From NCBI RefSeq assembly GCF_900188415.1, contig NZ_FZNV01000002.1, positions 353,339 through 417,338 on the forward strand: a DNA stretch of 64,000 bases, written 5' to 3'. Every line of letters begins with the position of its first letter. Position 1 is the stretch's first letter. A program made the position numbers and the translations under genes. Below are positions 8,503-17,733 of this stretch, one piece after another. Source of the DNA: Maribacter sedimenticola. GTDB lineage: Bacteria > Bacteroidota > Bacteroidia > Flavobacteriales > Flavobacteriaceae. The notes beneath the pieces are model-generated. The model was not told where the DNA came from and ran no database searches. It saw nothing but the letters and a program-made list of their open reading frames with translations.

Positions 8503-8718
8503 ATGATATGCACCTATGAGTGCACATTTTGTAAAGACTGTGTTGAAAATATTTTACATAATGTTTGCCCAAATTGTGGAGGAGGTTTTGAAAAGCGACC
8601 AAGCAGACCAAAAAATGGAATGATTAAGCATCCTCCACGAAAAGATAAGGTCTTAAAACCGGTTAAAATTAATACATATTTAGAACCAAATAAGCATATA
8701 GCACCAAATAAAAGGTAG
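8503..8718 (+). CDS. DUF1272 cysteine-rich small protein, probably N-terminally degraded
   Basis: 71 residues from the first in-frame ATG. TYECTFCKDCVENI and VCPNCGGGFEKRP match the DUF1272 zinc-ribbon family, with four Cys pairs expected. The homology clearly starts further upstream: the same frame from 8440 reads LEIRTNCENFDKALPNNSI, which is the usual family N-terminus, but the normal Met position (8437-8439) is ATA and an in-frame TGA lies at 8431. The second Cys of the first pair (CENC in relatives) is Phe. Either translation starts at a non-standard codon, or only a truncated product is made. The C-terminal tail is basic and unstructured. Confidence 0.6.
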   Translation: MICTYECTFCKDCVENILHNVCPNCGGGFEKRPSRPKNGMIKHPPRKDKVLKPVKINTYLEPNKHIAPNKR

Positions 8719-8820
8719 AGTCAATTTTAGTTTTATTTAGATATAGTATTTATCACCATATATAAAGTAACAATATATGGGTTATTTCGTCTATTACATA
8801 TAACCAACCAAGAGATTAAA

Positions 8821-9441
8821 ATGAACAATAGACTTGTCGCGTATATCGGAATTGTAGGAGTTAGCTTATTTGCTATTGCGGCTATTGTTGGTCCATTGTT
8901 AATAGATGATTATAGTGTAGTTAGTCAATACATTAGTGAATCGTTTGCCTCTAATACTGAATACGGATTGTATTTACAGCACTTCGGTTATGTACCTAGC
9001 GGAATTTTGACCACCATTTTCTGTTTTAGCGCACCAAAATATCTTCCTAGTTCAAGGTTGATTAAATCCGGATTTTTTGGACTTGCTATTTTTTATGGCC
9101 TGGGAACCATCCTTGTGGGCTTATTTCCATGCGATGCTGGTTGTCCAACCGCCATAGGCAATTCCAGTACGGCACAATTAATTCATAATGCGGTGGCTTC
9201 GTTGACGTATATTTTTCTACCACTTTGTATTATCGCCATTGGTCTAGGATTGAAGAAAACCGAATCTCATCAACGATTATTTCAAATTGCATTAATAACA
9301 GGTATTATAAGTGCCATTTTCATTTTTGTTTTATTTTCAAATGCGGAATCTGGGTACCGTGGTTTGTTGCAACGGGTAATTGAAACCTCGTTTATCATTT
9401 TTATAATTTCCAGTGCCTTGAACATAAAGGACAGCCAATAA
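8821..9441 (+). CDS. DUF998 family integral membrane protein
   Basis: 206 residues with six hydrophobic segments (about 7-27, 48-68, 80-101, 122-143, 152-170, 180-198). The short periplasmic loop FPCDAGCP between segments 3 and 4, and the early S-Q-Y-I-S-E motif, fit DUF998. The family is widespread, of unknown function, and perhaps related to heptahelical sensors or transporters. No signal peptide besides the first membrane segment. It stands alone, convergent with the amidohydrolase that follows (21 bp between stops). Confidence 0.8.
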   Translation: MNNRLVAYIGIVGVSLFAIAAIVGPLLIDDYSVVSQYISESFASNTEYGLYLQHFGYVPSGILTTIFCFSAPKYLPSSRLIKSGFFGLAIFYGLGTILVGLFPCDAGCPTAIGNSSTAQLIHNAVASLTYIFLPLCIIAIGLGLKKTESHQRLFQIALITGIISAIFIFVLFSNAESGYRGLLQRVIETSFIIFIISSALNIKDSQ

Positions 9442-9462
9442 ATAGATATTAGTTCAACTAAT

Positions 9463-10707
9463 CTATTCCTTATAAATTACCCCATCTTTCATCACAAAAG
9501 AAACATTTTTCATAGTAGATATATCTTTGGTAGGATTTCCTTTTACGGCAATGATATCGGCTAAAAAACCTGTTTTCAACTGTCCTAAGCGTTTTAGATG
9601 AAACATGTTTGCATTGCCAGACGTTGCAGTTTGCAATACTTTTATGGGTTTCATTCCATATGCTACCATTAGTTCCATTTCGCGGTAATTTTCACCATGT
9701 GGAAATACACCTACGTCACCACCAAAAACAATTTGCACACCAGATTCCAAGGCTTTTTTAAAGGAGTTGCGTTTTTGTACTATTCGCTCGGGTTCTTGGT
9801 CCGTAGCTTTGTTCCAGCCACGGTATTGGGTAATGGCGTCTCCGGCAGCTAGGGTAGGGCATAGTCCAATTCCTTTTTCCTTCATCAACTTAAAAATTTC
9901 CAAAGTACCGCCATCGCCATGTTCAATAGTTTCCACGCCGGCTAAGATGGCACGTCTCATACCTTCTGGGGTACTGGCATGGGCAACCACATATTTCCCT
10001 GCTGTAGAGGCGGTTTCAACCATGGCATTGATTTCTTCCTGTAAAAATGTTGGTTGGGAATCGGCTCCTGGCGTCCATCGGTAATCTGCATATATTTTGA
10101 TCAGGTCCGCACCATGGCCCATCTGTCTACGTACGGTTTCCATACATTGCTGCACCCCACTTGCTGGTTCTGCGCCAAGGGGAACACTTACCCCGTCATG
10201 AAAACCTTTTGGTCCGTATGCTCCTGTTGCCACAATTGCAGGTCCGGCAACCAATAAACGCGGTCCATCTATAATACCTTGGTCAATGGTTTTCTTTAAA
10301 TACACATCTGTATAGCCTGCACCTTCAGCGCCCAAATCCCGCATAGTGGTAATACCCGCCATCAATGAATTTTTTACGTGTACGGTGCCTCTTATGGCAC
10401 GTTCCACTGGCGATTCCTTTAAAACTTGGTCATTCCAATCCGTCTCGTTATAAGGATGCAGCAATACGTGGGAATGTCCTTCAATAATGCCCGGCATTAA
10501 AGTACTCCCCGACAATACTATTTCTTGGGTATGCACCGGTAGCGCTACGCCGTTTGACTTGCCCACATAGGTAATTTGATTTTGTTCTACTAAAACGACC
10601 CAATTCTCATGCAGTTCGGTACCATCAAAAACCCGGTCTGGTTTTAAGAGTATTTGCCCAAAACCGGATGCTGAATAGAATAGGCAGATAAAGAATGCTA
10701 ATCTCAT
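9463..10707 (-). CDS. Secreted amidohydrolase, imidazolonepropionase/Xaa-Pro dipeptidase-like
   Basis: 414 residues with a signal peptide (residues about 1-17, MRLAFFICLFYSASGFGQ). Metal-dependent hydrolase TIM barrel with flanking beta-sandwich: metal ligands HSH (EGHSHVLLHP), Lys in LIKIYADYR, His in VVAHAST, His in ETIEHGDGG, Asp in FGGDVGVF. This set is that of the imidazolonepropionase-like group, which includes prolidases acting on Xaa-Pro dipeptides and other cyclic amides. Its start lies 12 bp after the stop of the next amidohydrolase gene on the same strand, so the two probably form an operon. Periplasmic; the substrate is not known. Confidence 0.9.
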   Translation of the reverse strand: MRLAFFICLFYSASGFGQILLKPDRVFDGTELHENWVVLVEQNQITYVGKSNGVALPVHTQEIVLSGSTLMPGIIEGHSHVLLHPYNETDWNDQVLKESPVERAIRGTVHVKNSLMAGITTMRDLGAEGAGYTDVYLKKTIDQGIIDGPRLLVAGPAIVATGAYGPKGFHDGVSVPLGAEPASGVQQCMETVRRQMGHGADLIKIYADYRWTPGADSQPTFLQEEINAMVETASTAGKYVVAHASTPEGMRRAILAGVETIEHGDGGTLEIFKLMKEKGIGLCPTLAAGDAITQYRGWNKATDQEPERIVQKRNSFKKALESGVQIVFGGDVGVFPHGENYREMELMVAYGMKPIKVLQTATSGNANMFHLKRLGQLKTGFLADIIAVKGNPTKDISTMKNVSFVMKDGVIYKE

Positions 10708-10719
10708 AATTTATAATGT

Positions 10720-12144
10720 TTAATTGACTTCGGCCTCTTTTAAAAGTTGTTGCAGATCTGATGCTGTATGTAAATTTCCGTTGGACAGGACCATAAAGAT
10801 ATCTCTAGTATGTCTAATGTTTTCCAGCGGATTGTTGTTCAGTAAAACAATATCTGCGTATTTACCGGCCGCAATGCTTCCATAATCGGCATCCTGTTTT
10901 AAAAATAGGGCACCATTGTACGCGGAAGCCCTTAACGCATCTAATGGTGAAATACCAATGTTGACCATAGCTTCCATTTCTTTGTGGAGGGAAATACCTG
11001 GGTACGTATAGCTATTGAAGGCACCACTATCCGAACCCGCCAAGAGGGATACGCCGTTTTGTTGAAGTTTAAGGGCAAGTTCCCCAAAAAATTGGTCCAA
11101 TGCCTTGCGGTCCGCAACTTGTTGTTCCGTAGCATGTTCTACACGCGCAATTCTTCCTCTATAGGTTTTTTGTACGCCCTGTGTAATATATTTTAGATAG
11201 TCGTCATTGGTATGGTCTACTTCATCCAAATAACTAAGTACTCTTCCTATATGAAGGGTAGGTACCACAAATACGTTATGATCCTTAAGGTTCTTGAATG
11301 TTCTTAAGGCAGTTGAATCTGCAAAGGAAGACTGTAGTAAGGGCATGGCATCCCAAAATCCAATTTCATTTTTTAGCAGTTGCTGGGTAATAGCCTTTTC
11401 TTTGGTAGAGCAACCTTTCATAATGTAATATAAATGTTCAATGGCATCTATACCGGCATTAATTGTAGCATCCAATTCAACGGTAAAGGGCATATGACCA
11501 GATGTAATTAGACCTCTTTTTTCAGCCTCTGCAATGGTCTGCAAGTAATGGTCCGCAGTAATGCGGCTATCATAGATTTTTACAAAGTCTGTGGGTATGG
11601 ATTGCAATGAATCCAACACTTTTGCAATATCATTGTCACTGTCCACTTCCAAAGAACCGGCCCAAGTAGCTCCAACGCCATCAACTTTTGGTCCTGATGT
11701 AAAAATTCTTGGACCGATCATTTTATTTTCGGCAATGGCCTTACGCCATGAAAGAACGGCAGTCGTTAAATCTCCGCCAGCATCCCTGACCGTGGTTATT
11801 CCATTGGCCATAAAAAGGTTTAAAAACTTTTGGTTTGCTTCTGTTAACGAGTCGCCACCCCTAAAATGTGTGTGGTTGTCCCAAAAGCCGGGGACAATAT
11901 ATTTGCCCTTGGCATCTATTATGGTATTGGCCTCAAACGAATTAAAGTCGGTGTTTGTGGATATGGTATCAATTTTATTGTTCCTTATCAGAATATCGGC
12001 ATTGACAATACTACCATCTTCTAGGTTGATGATGTTTCCGTTTTTAAAAACTACATCATAGGTTGGTTTAGTTTCCTTACAACCAAAAAGGAATATGATT
12101 GCACCTGCGGTAAATATCTTTCCCGTTTTCCAAATTTTCATCAT
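10720..12144 (-). CDS. Amidohydrolase family lipoprotein
   Basis: About 475 residues. The frame is open to a TTG at 12162, but ATG codons at 12144 and 12141 precede a standard lipoprotein signal (KIWKTGKIFTAGAIIFLFGC) and are preferred. Amidohydrolase motifs: NHTHF (HxH), a barrel Lys/Asp in TDFVKIYDSR, His in GLITSGHMPF, His in AIEHLYYI, Asp in LLAGSDSGAF. Upstream partner of the second amidohydrolase (12-bp gap). The pair suggests periplasmic breakdown of a cyclic amide or proline-containing dipeptides, alongside the M1 and M28 peptidases encoded nearby. The exact reaction is unknown. Confidence 0.88.
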   Translation of the reverse strand: MMKIWKTGKIFTAGAIIFLFGCKETKPTYDVVFKNGNIINLEDGSIVNADILIRNNKIDTISTNTDFNSFEANTIIDAKGKYIVPGFWDNHTHFRGGDSLTEANQKFLNLFMANGITTVRDAGGDLTTAVLSWRKAIAENKMIGPRIFTSGPKVDGVGATWAGSLEVDSDNDIAKVLDSLQSIPTDFVKIYDSRITADHYLQTIAEAEKRGLITSGHMPFTVELDATINAGIDAIEHLYYIMKGCSTKEKAITQQLLKNEIGFWDAMPLLQSSFADSTALRTFKNLKDHNVFVVPTLHIGRVLSYLDEVDHTNDDYLKYITQGVQKTYRGRIARVEHATEQQVADRKALDQFFGELALKLQQNGVSLLAGSDSGAFNSYTYPGISLHKEMEAMVNIGISPLDALRASAYNGALFLKQDADYGSIAAGKYADIVLLNNNPLENIRHTRDIFMVLSNGNLHTASDLQQLLKEAEVN

Positions 12145-12261
12145 GTATTGTATTTTGGTCAAGGAAAGGTAAAAAGAATATATGATAGATCATTCTTTTA
12201 AAGGAAACGGCATTTTATAACATGTAGGATTTTATACTAAGGGTTACGGATAAGCTGTTTT

Positions 12262-12858
12262 TTATTTTTTGGAAGTTTGCCAACCTCCATTGCCTCTGTA
12301 TTTAAGGTTTTGATCACAATGGTAAATAATTTCTATAATTCTTTTATCTCTGGTTTCTTGTCTTTTGGCTTGGTTCAAGTAATACAGATAGCTTTTCCGT
12401 TGGCTATGGGTAAAATTCTTGAAGTGGGTAAAAGCTTGTGCATTGGCATTGAAGGCTATTTGAAGGTCTTTGGGGATTATTCCGCTTTCAACATCATCCA
12501 AAGCGGTCCAGGAACCATTCTGCTTTGCAACTTGTATGGCATCCAATCCGGCAGAGTGCATAAGACCTTCAGCTTTCAAAAATTTAATATGGTCTTTGTT
12601 GACTTTGCTCCAAACGCTCTTAGGTTTTCTAGGACAAAAATATTGCCTGCGCTTACCGTTACCCAAACTTTTAACCGTACTGTCTATCCAGCCGTAACAT
12701 AAAGCTACTTGTACCGCCTCTTCCCAGCGCATGCTTTCATTTATATGGGCAACGGAATAAAAAATGAGATGTATCCCCGTATATTGCATATGGTTATTGT
12801 GTAGCCATTCTCTAAATTCAGTATCATTTTTGAAATAGAATTCAGGTATTTTTGTCAT
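12262..12858 (-). CDS. YdeI/OmpD-associated family protein
   Basis: 198 residues. The N-terminus (PEFYFKNDTEFREWLHNNH), the W-E-E-A-V-x-x-A-L-C-Y-G-W-I-D-S core, the KSVWSKVN segment and the C-terminal helix with a basic R-x-x-Y-L-Y-Y-L-N-Q-A-K-R motif are typical of the YdeI/COG4430 group. Members have been linked to antimicrobial peptide or bacteriocin tolerance in some species, but the biochemical function is unresolved. No signal peptide, so probably cytoplasmic. Divergent from the large ThuA-type gene (122 bp between starts). Confidence 0.85.
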   Translation of the reverse strand: MTKIPEFYFKNDTEFREWLHNNHMQYTGIHLIFYSVAHINESMRWEEAVQVALCYGWIDSTVKSLGNGKRRQYFCPRKPKSVWSKVNKDHIKFLKAEGLMHSAGLDAIQVAKQNGSWTALDDVESGIIPKDLQIAFNANAQAFTHFKNFTHSQRKSYLYYLNQAKRQETRDKRIIEIIYHCDQNLKYRGNGGWQTSKK

Positions 12859-12916
12859 AATCCTACATTTTAAGGGTTAAATTTTCATAAAAATACAATC
12901 TTTGGTATTTAAAGTA

Positions 12917-12947
12917 TTGGTATTTACAATTACACGCCCTACTTTTA
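12917..12947 (+). promoter_or_regulatory. Putative Bacteroidota-type promoter for the ThuA/dehydrogenase gene
   Basis: TTGG at 12917-12920 and TACTTTTA at 12940-12947 are separated by 20 bp counted from the TTG. This is close to the Bacteroidota consensus TTTG-N19-21-TAnnTTTG, with one mismatch in the -7 element. The start codon follows at 12981. Confidence 0.35.
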
Positions 12948-12980
12948 GCAATTCAACAACAACTAATCAACAACTTACGT

Positions 12981-15900
12981 ATGAAAAAAATGTTACTGGT
13001 GCTGCTTTTGGGCTTTGCACTTACTATTGTCTCTTGTGGTGGCAATAAACGGGAGGGAGAACCTAAGGTCTTGGTCTTCTCTAAAACCATGGGGTTTAAA
13101 CATGCTTCTATTCCTGCCGGGATAGCGGCAATTCAAAAATTGGGTAAGGAGAACGGCTTTGTGGTAGATACCACTAAAAATGCATCACTCTTTACCGAGG
13201 AAAATTTAGGGCAGTATGCCGCCATTATTTTTTTAAGTACCACGGGCAATGTGCTGGACCAATATCAAGAAGCAGCATTTGAACGTTATATACAGGCCGG
13301 GGGTGGCTATGTGGGTATTCATGCAGCGGCAGATACGGAATATGACTGGGGATGGTACAATAAACTTGCCGGCGCCCAATTTCTAAGCCATCCTAGTGGT
13401 ACGCCTACGGCGGATTTTATCATTAAGGACAATACCTTTAAAGCCACGGAATTTTTCACGGACACGGTTTGGAACAGGACAGATGAACTCTACAATTACA
13501 AAAATATCAATCCAGAAGTTAAGGTATTGATGACCTTGGACGAGTCAACTTATGAAGGAGGGGCCAATGGAGATTTCCATCCTATTGCTTGGTATCATGA
13601 TTTTGATGGAGGACGCGCATTTTATACAGGAGGAGGCCATACCGATGCCAGTTTTTCCGAGGAGCTGTTTCTAAAACATGTATTGGGCGGAATACAATAT
13701 GCCATTGGTAACAATTTAAATTTGGACTATTCCAAGGTATCGTCACAAATACCCCCAGATGCTGACCGTTTTGCAAAGGTTACATTAAATGAAGGAGGAT
13801 TTTTTGAACCTACTGAAATGGCCGTTTTGCCCAATGGTGATGTGTTGATTGCCCAACGTAGGGGAGAAGTTATCTTATATAATGATGAGACAAAAGCATT
13901 GACCGAGGTTGCAAAATTGGATGTGTACAGCAAAACCTTGAACACCCCGGGAGTAAATGCGGAAGAGGGATTAATGGGCCTACAAAAAGATCCTGATTTT
14001 GAAAATAACAATTGGATCTATCTATATTACGCACCAACAGGAGATGATTGGGTCAATAGATTATCGCGTTTTAAATATAAGGACGGTAATTTTGACCTAG
14101 AATCTGAACAAGTGATTCTTGAAGTAGATTCCCAAAGGGAAATATGCTGCCATACGGGAGGATCCATTGCCTTTGGACCCGATAATCTCCTTTATCTTTC
14201 AACGGGAGACAATTCTACACCATTTAATGAGCCGGACCAAAAATATGTAAACAATGGGTTTGCCCCGTTGAACGATACCCCGGGTCATGAACAATATGAT
14301 GCCCGAAGAACATCGGCCAATACCAATGATCTACGAGGTAAGATTTTAAGGATTAAGGTCAATGAAGACGGTAGTTATGCTATTCCAGAAGGAAATTTGT
14401 TTCCCGTAGGAACCGAGAAAACAAGACCGGAAATTTATACCATGGGACATAGAAACCCGTATAGGATATCCGTAGATATCAAAAGGGGCTATCTGTATTG
14501 GGGAGATGTAGGGCCAGATGCCAGGGCAGATAGTTTGTCCACAAGAGGTCCTAAAGGATATGATGAAATGAACCAGGCGCGTAAACCGGGCAATTTTGGT
14601 TGGCCTTTATTTATTGGGGACAACTTTGCTTACAAGGAATATAACTATGAAACGGGCGAAACTGGTGAGGAATTTAATCCGGAAAGACCAATGAACACCT
14701 CCCGAAACAATACGGGGCTAAATGAATTACCACCAGCAATACCAGCTTATGTATATTACCCTTATGATGAGTCCGCTAGCTTTCCACAAACAACAACTGG
14801 TGGTAGAAATGCAATGGCCGGTCCAACATACTATTCCGATTTATATGAAGGTGATGAAAAACTACCGAGTTATTATGACGGCAAGGTCATAATATATGAT
14901 TGGATGCGTGGGTGGATGTTTGCCGTTCATTTAGCGGAGGATGGCAGTTTTAGTAAAATGGAGCCATTTGCACCCCAAATAAAACTGAACAACCTTATAG
15001 ATATGGAAGTAGGTCCCAATGGTAAGATCTATTTGTTGGAATATGGTAGTGGATGGTTTTCACAGAATGCAAATTCAGCCTTGGGATACATAGAGTTCAA
15101 TGGCGGAAACAGGCCACCTTTAATAAACGAAGTTACAATTGATAAAACATCGGGTAAATTACCGTTGACCGTAACGGCCAATGTAGTATCCAATGATCGT
15201 GAGGGCGATGCCGTACAATATCTTTGGGATTTTGGAAACGGAAATACCAAGGAAACGACGGATCCAAGTGTAAATTACACGTATAATGATGCAGGTTCCT
15301 ATAAATTGAACGTTACCGTTAGCGATGATAAAGGAGCGTCCGCTACAAGTGAAAGTTCAAGTATTGTAGCAGGAAATTCAAGGCCGGAGATTAATATATC
15401 ATTAGGTGGGGAAACCCCCTCTTTTTACCTGCCGGGACAAAAGATAGCTTACGATGTTACCGTTACTGACGCCGATGGGACTCCTATAGATTCGGACAAT
15501 ATTTTTGTTAGTGTCGATTATTTGGAAGGCATGGATAAAGTAGCTATGAATTTAGGACATCAGCAGGTATCAGCGGCGGTGACCGGAAAAGCACTTACAC
15601 AGGCAATGGACTGCAAAACCTGTCATAAGGAAGCAGAAGCGTCCATAGGACCAAATTATAAGGATATTGCAATGAAGTATAAGGATAGGCGTGATGCCGC
15701 CAGATATCTGCAGGGTAAAATCGTTACCGGTGGTAGTGGTGTTTGGGGAGAGGTTACCATGCCCGCACACCCAAAAATTACTTCAGATGAGTCTAGACAG
15801 ATTGCGTTATATATTCTTTCATTGTCCGGAGAGCAGAAGAAGGAGAAATCATTACCTGCCAAAGGCAGTATAACCGCAGCACCGACTACACCAGGGCATA

Positions 15901-16376
15901 TGCTCGTAATTACGGCAAGTTATACGGATGATGGTGGGGAAGGTACCATACCGTTAACAGGTTCCAAATCAATAGCAATACCTAGCAGTACCTTAAAATT
16001 TAATGACCAGATGAAGCTTGACGGAATGCAGGCTATGCAATTTGGTGGCATGGATTTACTGCTGATAGGAAAATCTAGCGGTTGGTTCATGTTGGAAGAC
16101 ATATCTTTAAAAGGAGTAAAATCAGTTTCTTTTACCGCTGGATGGCAATCGCCTCCTACTATGTATTTTGATTTTGAAATCCATGAGAACACTCCAGATG
16201 GTCCTCTTGTTGGATCTGGAAGATTAAATGCACAGCCAGAAGGCACGCAAGGTACCATGTTCACAGTTCCCATAACGGGAACGATTTCAGGTACCGTCCC
16301 GTATTATGTAACCTTTAAAGGGGAGGAAGGTAAGGAACTTTCACAGCTGGCCTTGACCAGTGCTATTTTTAAATAG
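12981..16376 (+). CDS. Five-domain lipoprotein: ThuA, sugar dehydrogenase propeller, PKD, cytochrome c, CBM6-like
   Basis: 1131 residues. A lipoprotein signal ends IVSCGG (Cys19). Residues about 28-240 are a ThuA-like domain (KVLVFSKTMGFKHASIP, GGGYVGIHAAADTEYDWGWY). Residues about 265-700 are a PQQ/soluble glucose dehydrogenase-type propeller (TGGSIAFGPDNLLYLSTGDN, LRGKILRIK, MGHRNPYRISVD). Then a PKD domain (YLWDFGNGN, about 715-800), a monohaem cytochrome c (C878-x2-C881-H882, likely axial Met in TMPAHP near 927) and a C-terminal CBM6-like beta-sandwich from about 1000. Known logic: sugar binding, oxidation, and transfer of electrons to an on-board cytochrome. Probably periplasmic or surface-anchored. 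The sugar is unknown. Confidence 0.92.
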   Translation: MKKMLLVLLLGFALTIVSCGGNKREGEPKVLVFSKTMGFKHASIPAGIAAIQKLGKENGFVVDTTKNASLFTEENLGQYAAIIFLSTTGNVLDQYQEAAFERYIQAGGGYVGIHAAADTEYDWGWYNKLAGAQFLSHPSGTPTADFIIKDNTFKATEFFTDTVWNRTDELYNYKNINPEVKVLMTLDESTYEGGANGDFHPIAWYHDFDGGRAFYTGGGHTDASFSEELFLKHVLGGIQYAIGNNLNLDYSKVSSQIPPDADRFAKVTLNEGGFFEPTEMAVLPNGDVLIAQRRGEVILYNDETKALTEVAKLDVYSKTLNTPGVNAEEGLMGLQKDPDFENNNWIYLYYAPTGDDWVNRLSRFKYKDGNFDLESEQVILEVDSQREICCHTGGSIAFGPDNLLYLSTGDNSTPFNEPDQKYVNNGFAPLNDTPGHEQYDARRTSANTNDLRGKILRIKVNEDGSYAIPEGNLFPVGTEKTRPEIYTMGHRNPYRISVDIKRGYLYWGDVGPDARADSLSTRGPKGYDEMNQARKPGNFGWPLFIGDNFAYKEYNYETGETGEEFNPERPMNTSRNNTGLNELPPAIPAYVYYPYDESASFPQTTTGGRNAMAGPTYYSDLYEGDEKLPSYYDGKVIIYDWMRGWMFAVHLAEDGSFSKMEPFAPQIKLNNLIDMEVGPNGKIYLLEYGSGWFSQNANSALGYIEFNGGNRPPLINEVTIDKTSGKLPLTVTANVVSNDREGDAVQYLWDFGNGNTKETTDPSVNYTYNDAGSYKLNVTVSDDKGASATSESSSIVAGNSRPEINISLGGETPSFYLPGQKIAYDVTVTDADGTPIDSDNIFVSVDYLEGMDKVAMNLGHQQVSAAVTGKALTQAMDCKTCHKEAEASIGPNYKDIAMKYKDRRDAARYLQGKIVTGGSGVWGEVTMPAHPKITSDESRQIALYILSLSGEQKKEKSLPAKGSITAAPTTPGHMLVITASYTDDGGEGTIPLTGSKSIAIPSSTLKFNDQMKLDGMQAMQFGGMDLLLIGKSSGWFMLEDISLKGVKSVSFTAGWQSPPTMYFDFEIHENTPDGPLVGSGRLNAQPEGTQGTMFTVPITGTISGTVPYYVTFKGEEGKELSQLALTSAIFK

Positions 16377-16392
16377 GAAATTCAAAAATGAT

Positions 16393-16421
16393 AAAGCCCG
16401 CTAATAGCGGGCTTTTTTTTT
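16393..16421. terminator. Rho-independent terminator
   Basis: A perfect 10-bp stem, AAAGCCCGCT/AGCGGGCTTT, with a 3-nt AAT loop is followed by a run of T to 16421. It ends the sugar dehydrogenase transcript. The A-rich left flank means it may also serve the convergent GAF gene. Confidence 0.93.
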
Positions 16422-16455
16422 GATATATAATTAGATTCTATTGTTTACATACTTT

Positions 16456-16926
16456 TTATTTGATCATTTTCTTACTGATCAATTTTCCAATTTGCATCAA
16501 TAGGGATATTTCTTTTTCGGAAAAGTCATAGGGGATAGGTTTTGCTATTCCAATAGTACCGTAAAGGGTATTGTCATGTAATAGGGGTGCGGCCAATGAA
16601 CCTTCTACTTTAGTATCCTTGGCAGAGGGTCTGGCTACACCAGAATCATCGGTTTGTAAATTGCACATTTCTACTGGTTTTTTTCGTTCTGCAGCAATAC
16701 CGGCCATACCTTTTCCTATGGGGATGGTGGTAAGTTTAGGTATTAAGAATTCGGGAATTCCTTTATGGGCCGTCAATTGTAATAGTGAGTTTTGGTCAAG
16801 TGTATGTATGGTACCCGTGGTACAATCGAAAAAATTCAAGGTGGCGTTTAAGACCAGTTCCCAATTTGGGTGATCATTCCCTAATTCGTCAGTTATTGTT
16901 TTAGGAATTTCAGAAGTAATACTCAT
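16456..16926 (-). CDS. GAF domain protein
   Basis: 156 residues forming a single GAF domain: LNFFDCTTGTIHTLD, a PIGKGMAGIAAERKKPV segment, a short acidic loop, then GSLAAPLLHDNTLYGTIGIAKP and a final helix. No catalytic or output domain is attached, and no cysteine pair typical of methionine-(R)-sulfoxide reductases is visible, so it may be a ligand sensor working in trans. The C-terminal K-I-L/S-K-K basic tail follows the last helix. Cytoplasmic. Single gene, convergent with the large dehydrogenase, with a shared terminator in between. Confidence 0.85.
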   Translation of the reverse strand: MSITSEIPKTITDELGNDHPNWELVLNATLNFFDCTTGTIHTLDQNSLLQLTAHKGIPEFLIPKLTTIPIGKGMAGIAAERKKPVEMCNLQTDDSGVARPSAKDTKVEGSLAAPLLHDNTLYGTIGIAKPIPYDFSEKEISLLMQIGKLISKKMIK

Positions 16927-17014
16927 TATAATTTGTGTTCATGCCCACTAAAGGGGTTGTATCTTATTTAGACCAATAAATGTACATTTTTATCTTTTTG
17001 AAGTCATATATATT

Positions 17015-17620
17015 TTAAGCAACTTTAGTTCCTCTGGGCGGTCTGCGATAAGCATAATAGCCTAGTACGGCGTTAATGGCCTTTGCAATAGCTATGCGAA
17101 TAGGGTATAGTTCTTCTCCCAATGAAGCATCTATTGACCTAAGTTGCATGTAATAATCACTGATTAGGGGATAATTTTTATTTGCGGCAATATGTCTTTC
17201 TGCATGAAGGACGGCTTCCGGTTTTCCTTCCTTAATAGGTTTACATGTTACTAGCGTAGGCTTATTGTTCTTGTGGAGCATAGCTGAAAAACCAAATAGT
17301 CTACAAATTAGACCCCTATGTGCATAATCTGAACAAAAACCTATTTCCCCGGGGGATAAAATTGAATTCAGTATAGGACAAAGTGTTGTAGAGCGATCAT
17401 TGTTCAATTGGTCCAAATATAGCTCCGCCTCTCCATTCTTGAATAATGAATAGGCAAAAGGTAGAAATTCCAAAGCAGTGGCATTGATATCCGGTTTTGT
17501 GCAACACTTGCCGCAACCGGCAACACAGCCTAACCCAGTGGATTTTTGAAAGGAGCCCACCTCCTTTTCCAATTGGTAGAAAACACGTTCTACGGCTCGG
17601 ACTTTATGGTATATTGACAA
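17015..17620 (-). CDS. YkgJ-type cysteine cluster protein
   Basis: 201 residues with an N-terminal cysteine cluster GCVAGCGKCCTKP (C-x3-C-x2-C-C, residues about 32-39) and later Cys in TTLCPILN, IGFCSDYAHRGLICRLFG and LVTCKPI. This pattern matches YkgJ/UPF0153-type proteins, which probably bind zinc or an Fe-S cluster; function unproven. The reading frame has no ATG at its start: it opens with TTG (17618-17620) directly after an in-frame TGA, and no later Met precedes the cluster, so TTG is the best start. Single gene, cytoplasmic. Confidence 0.82.
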   Translation of the reverse strand: MSIYHKVRAVERVFYQLEKEVGSFQKSTGLGCVAGCGKCCTKPDINATALEFLPFAYSLFKNGEAELYLDQLNNDRSTTLCPILNSILSPGEIGFCSDYAHRGLICRLFGFSAMLHKNNKPTLVTCKPIKEGKPEAVLHAERHIAANKNYPLISDYYMQLRSIDASLGEELYPIRIAIAKAINAVLGYYAYRRPPRGTKVA

Positions 17621-17733
17621 TCAATAAAAATTAGGGGAACGAAGGTAGGCTAAGTTTGCATACAACGACCAAAAGCTTTGAAAAATTATGAATTTTTTTA
17701 CTATAAATGAATGGGGGTACGTAGTAAAACCAA

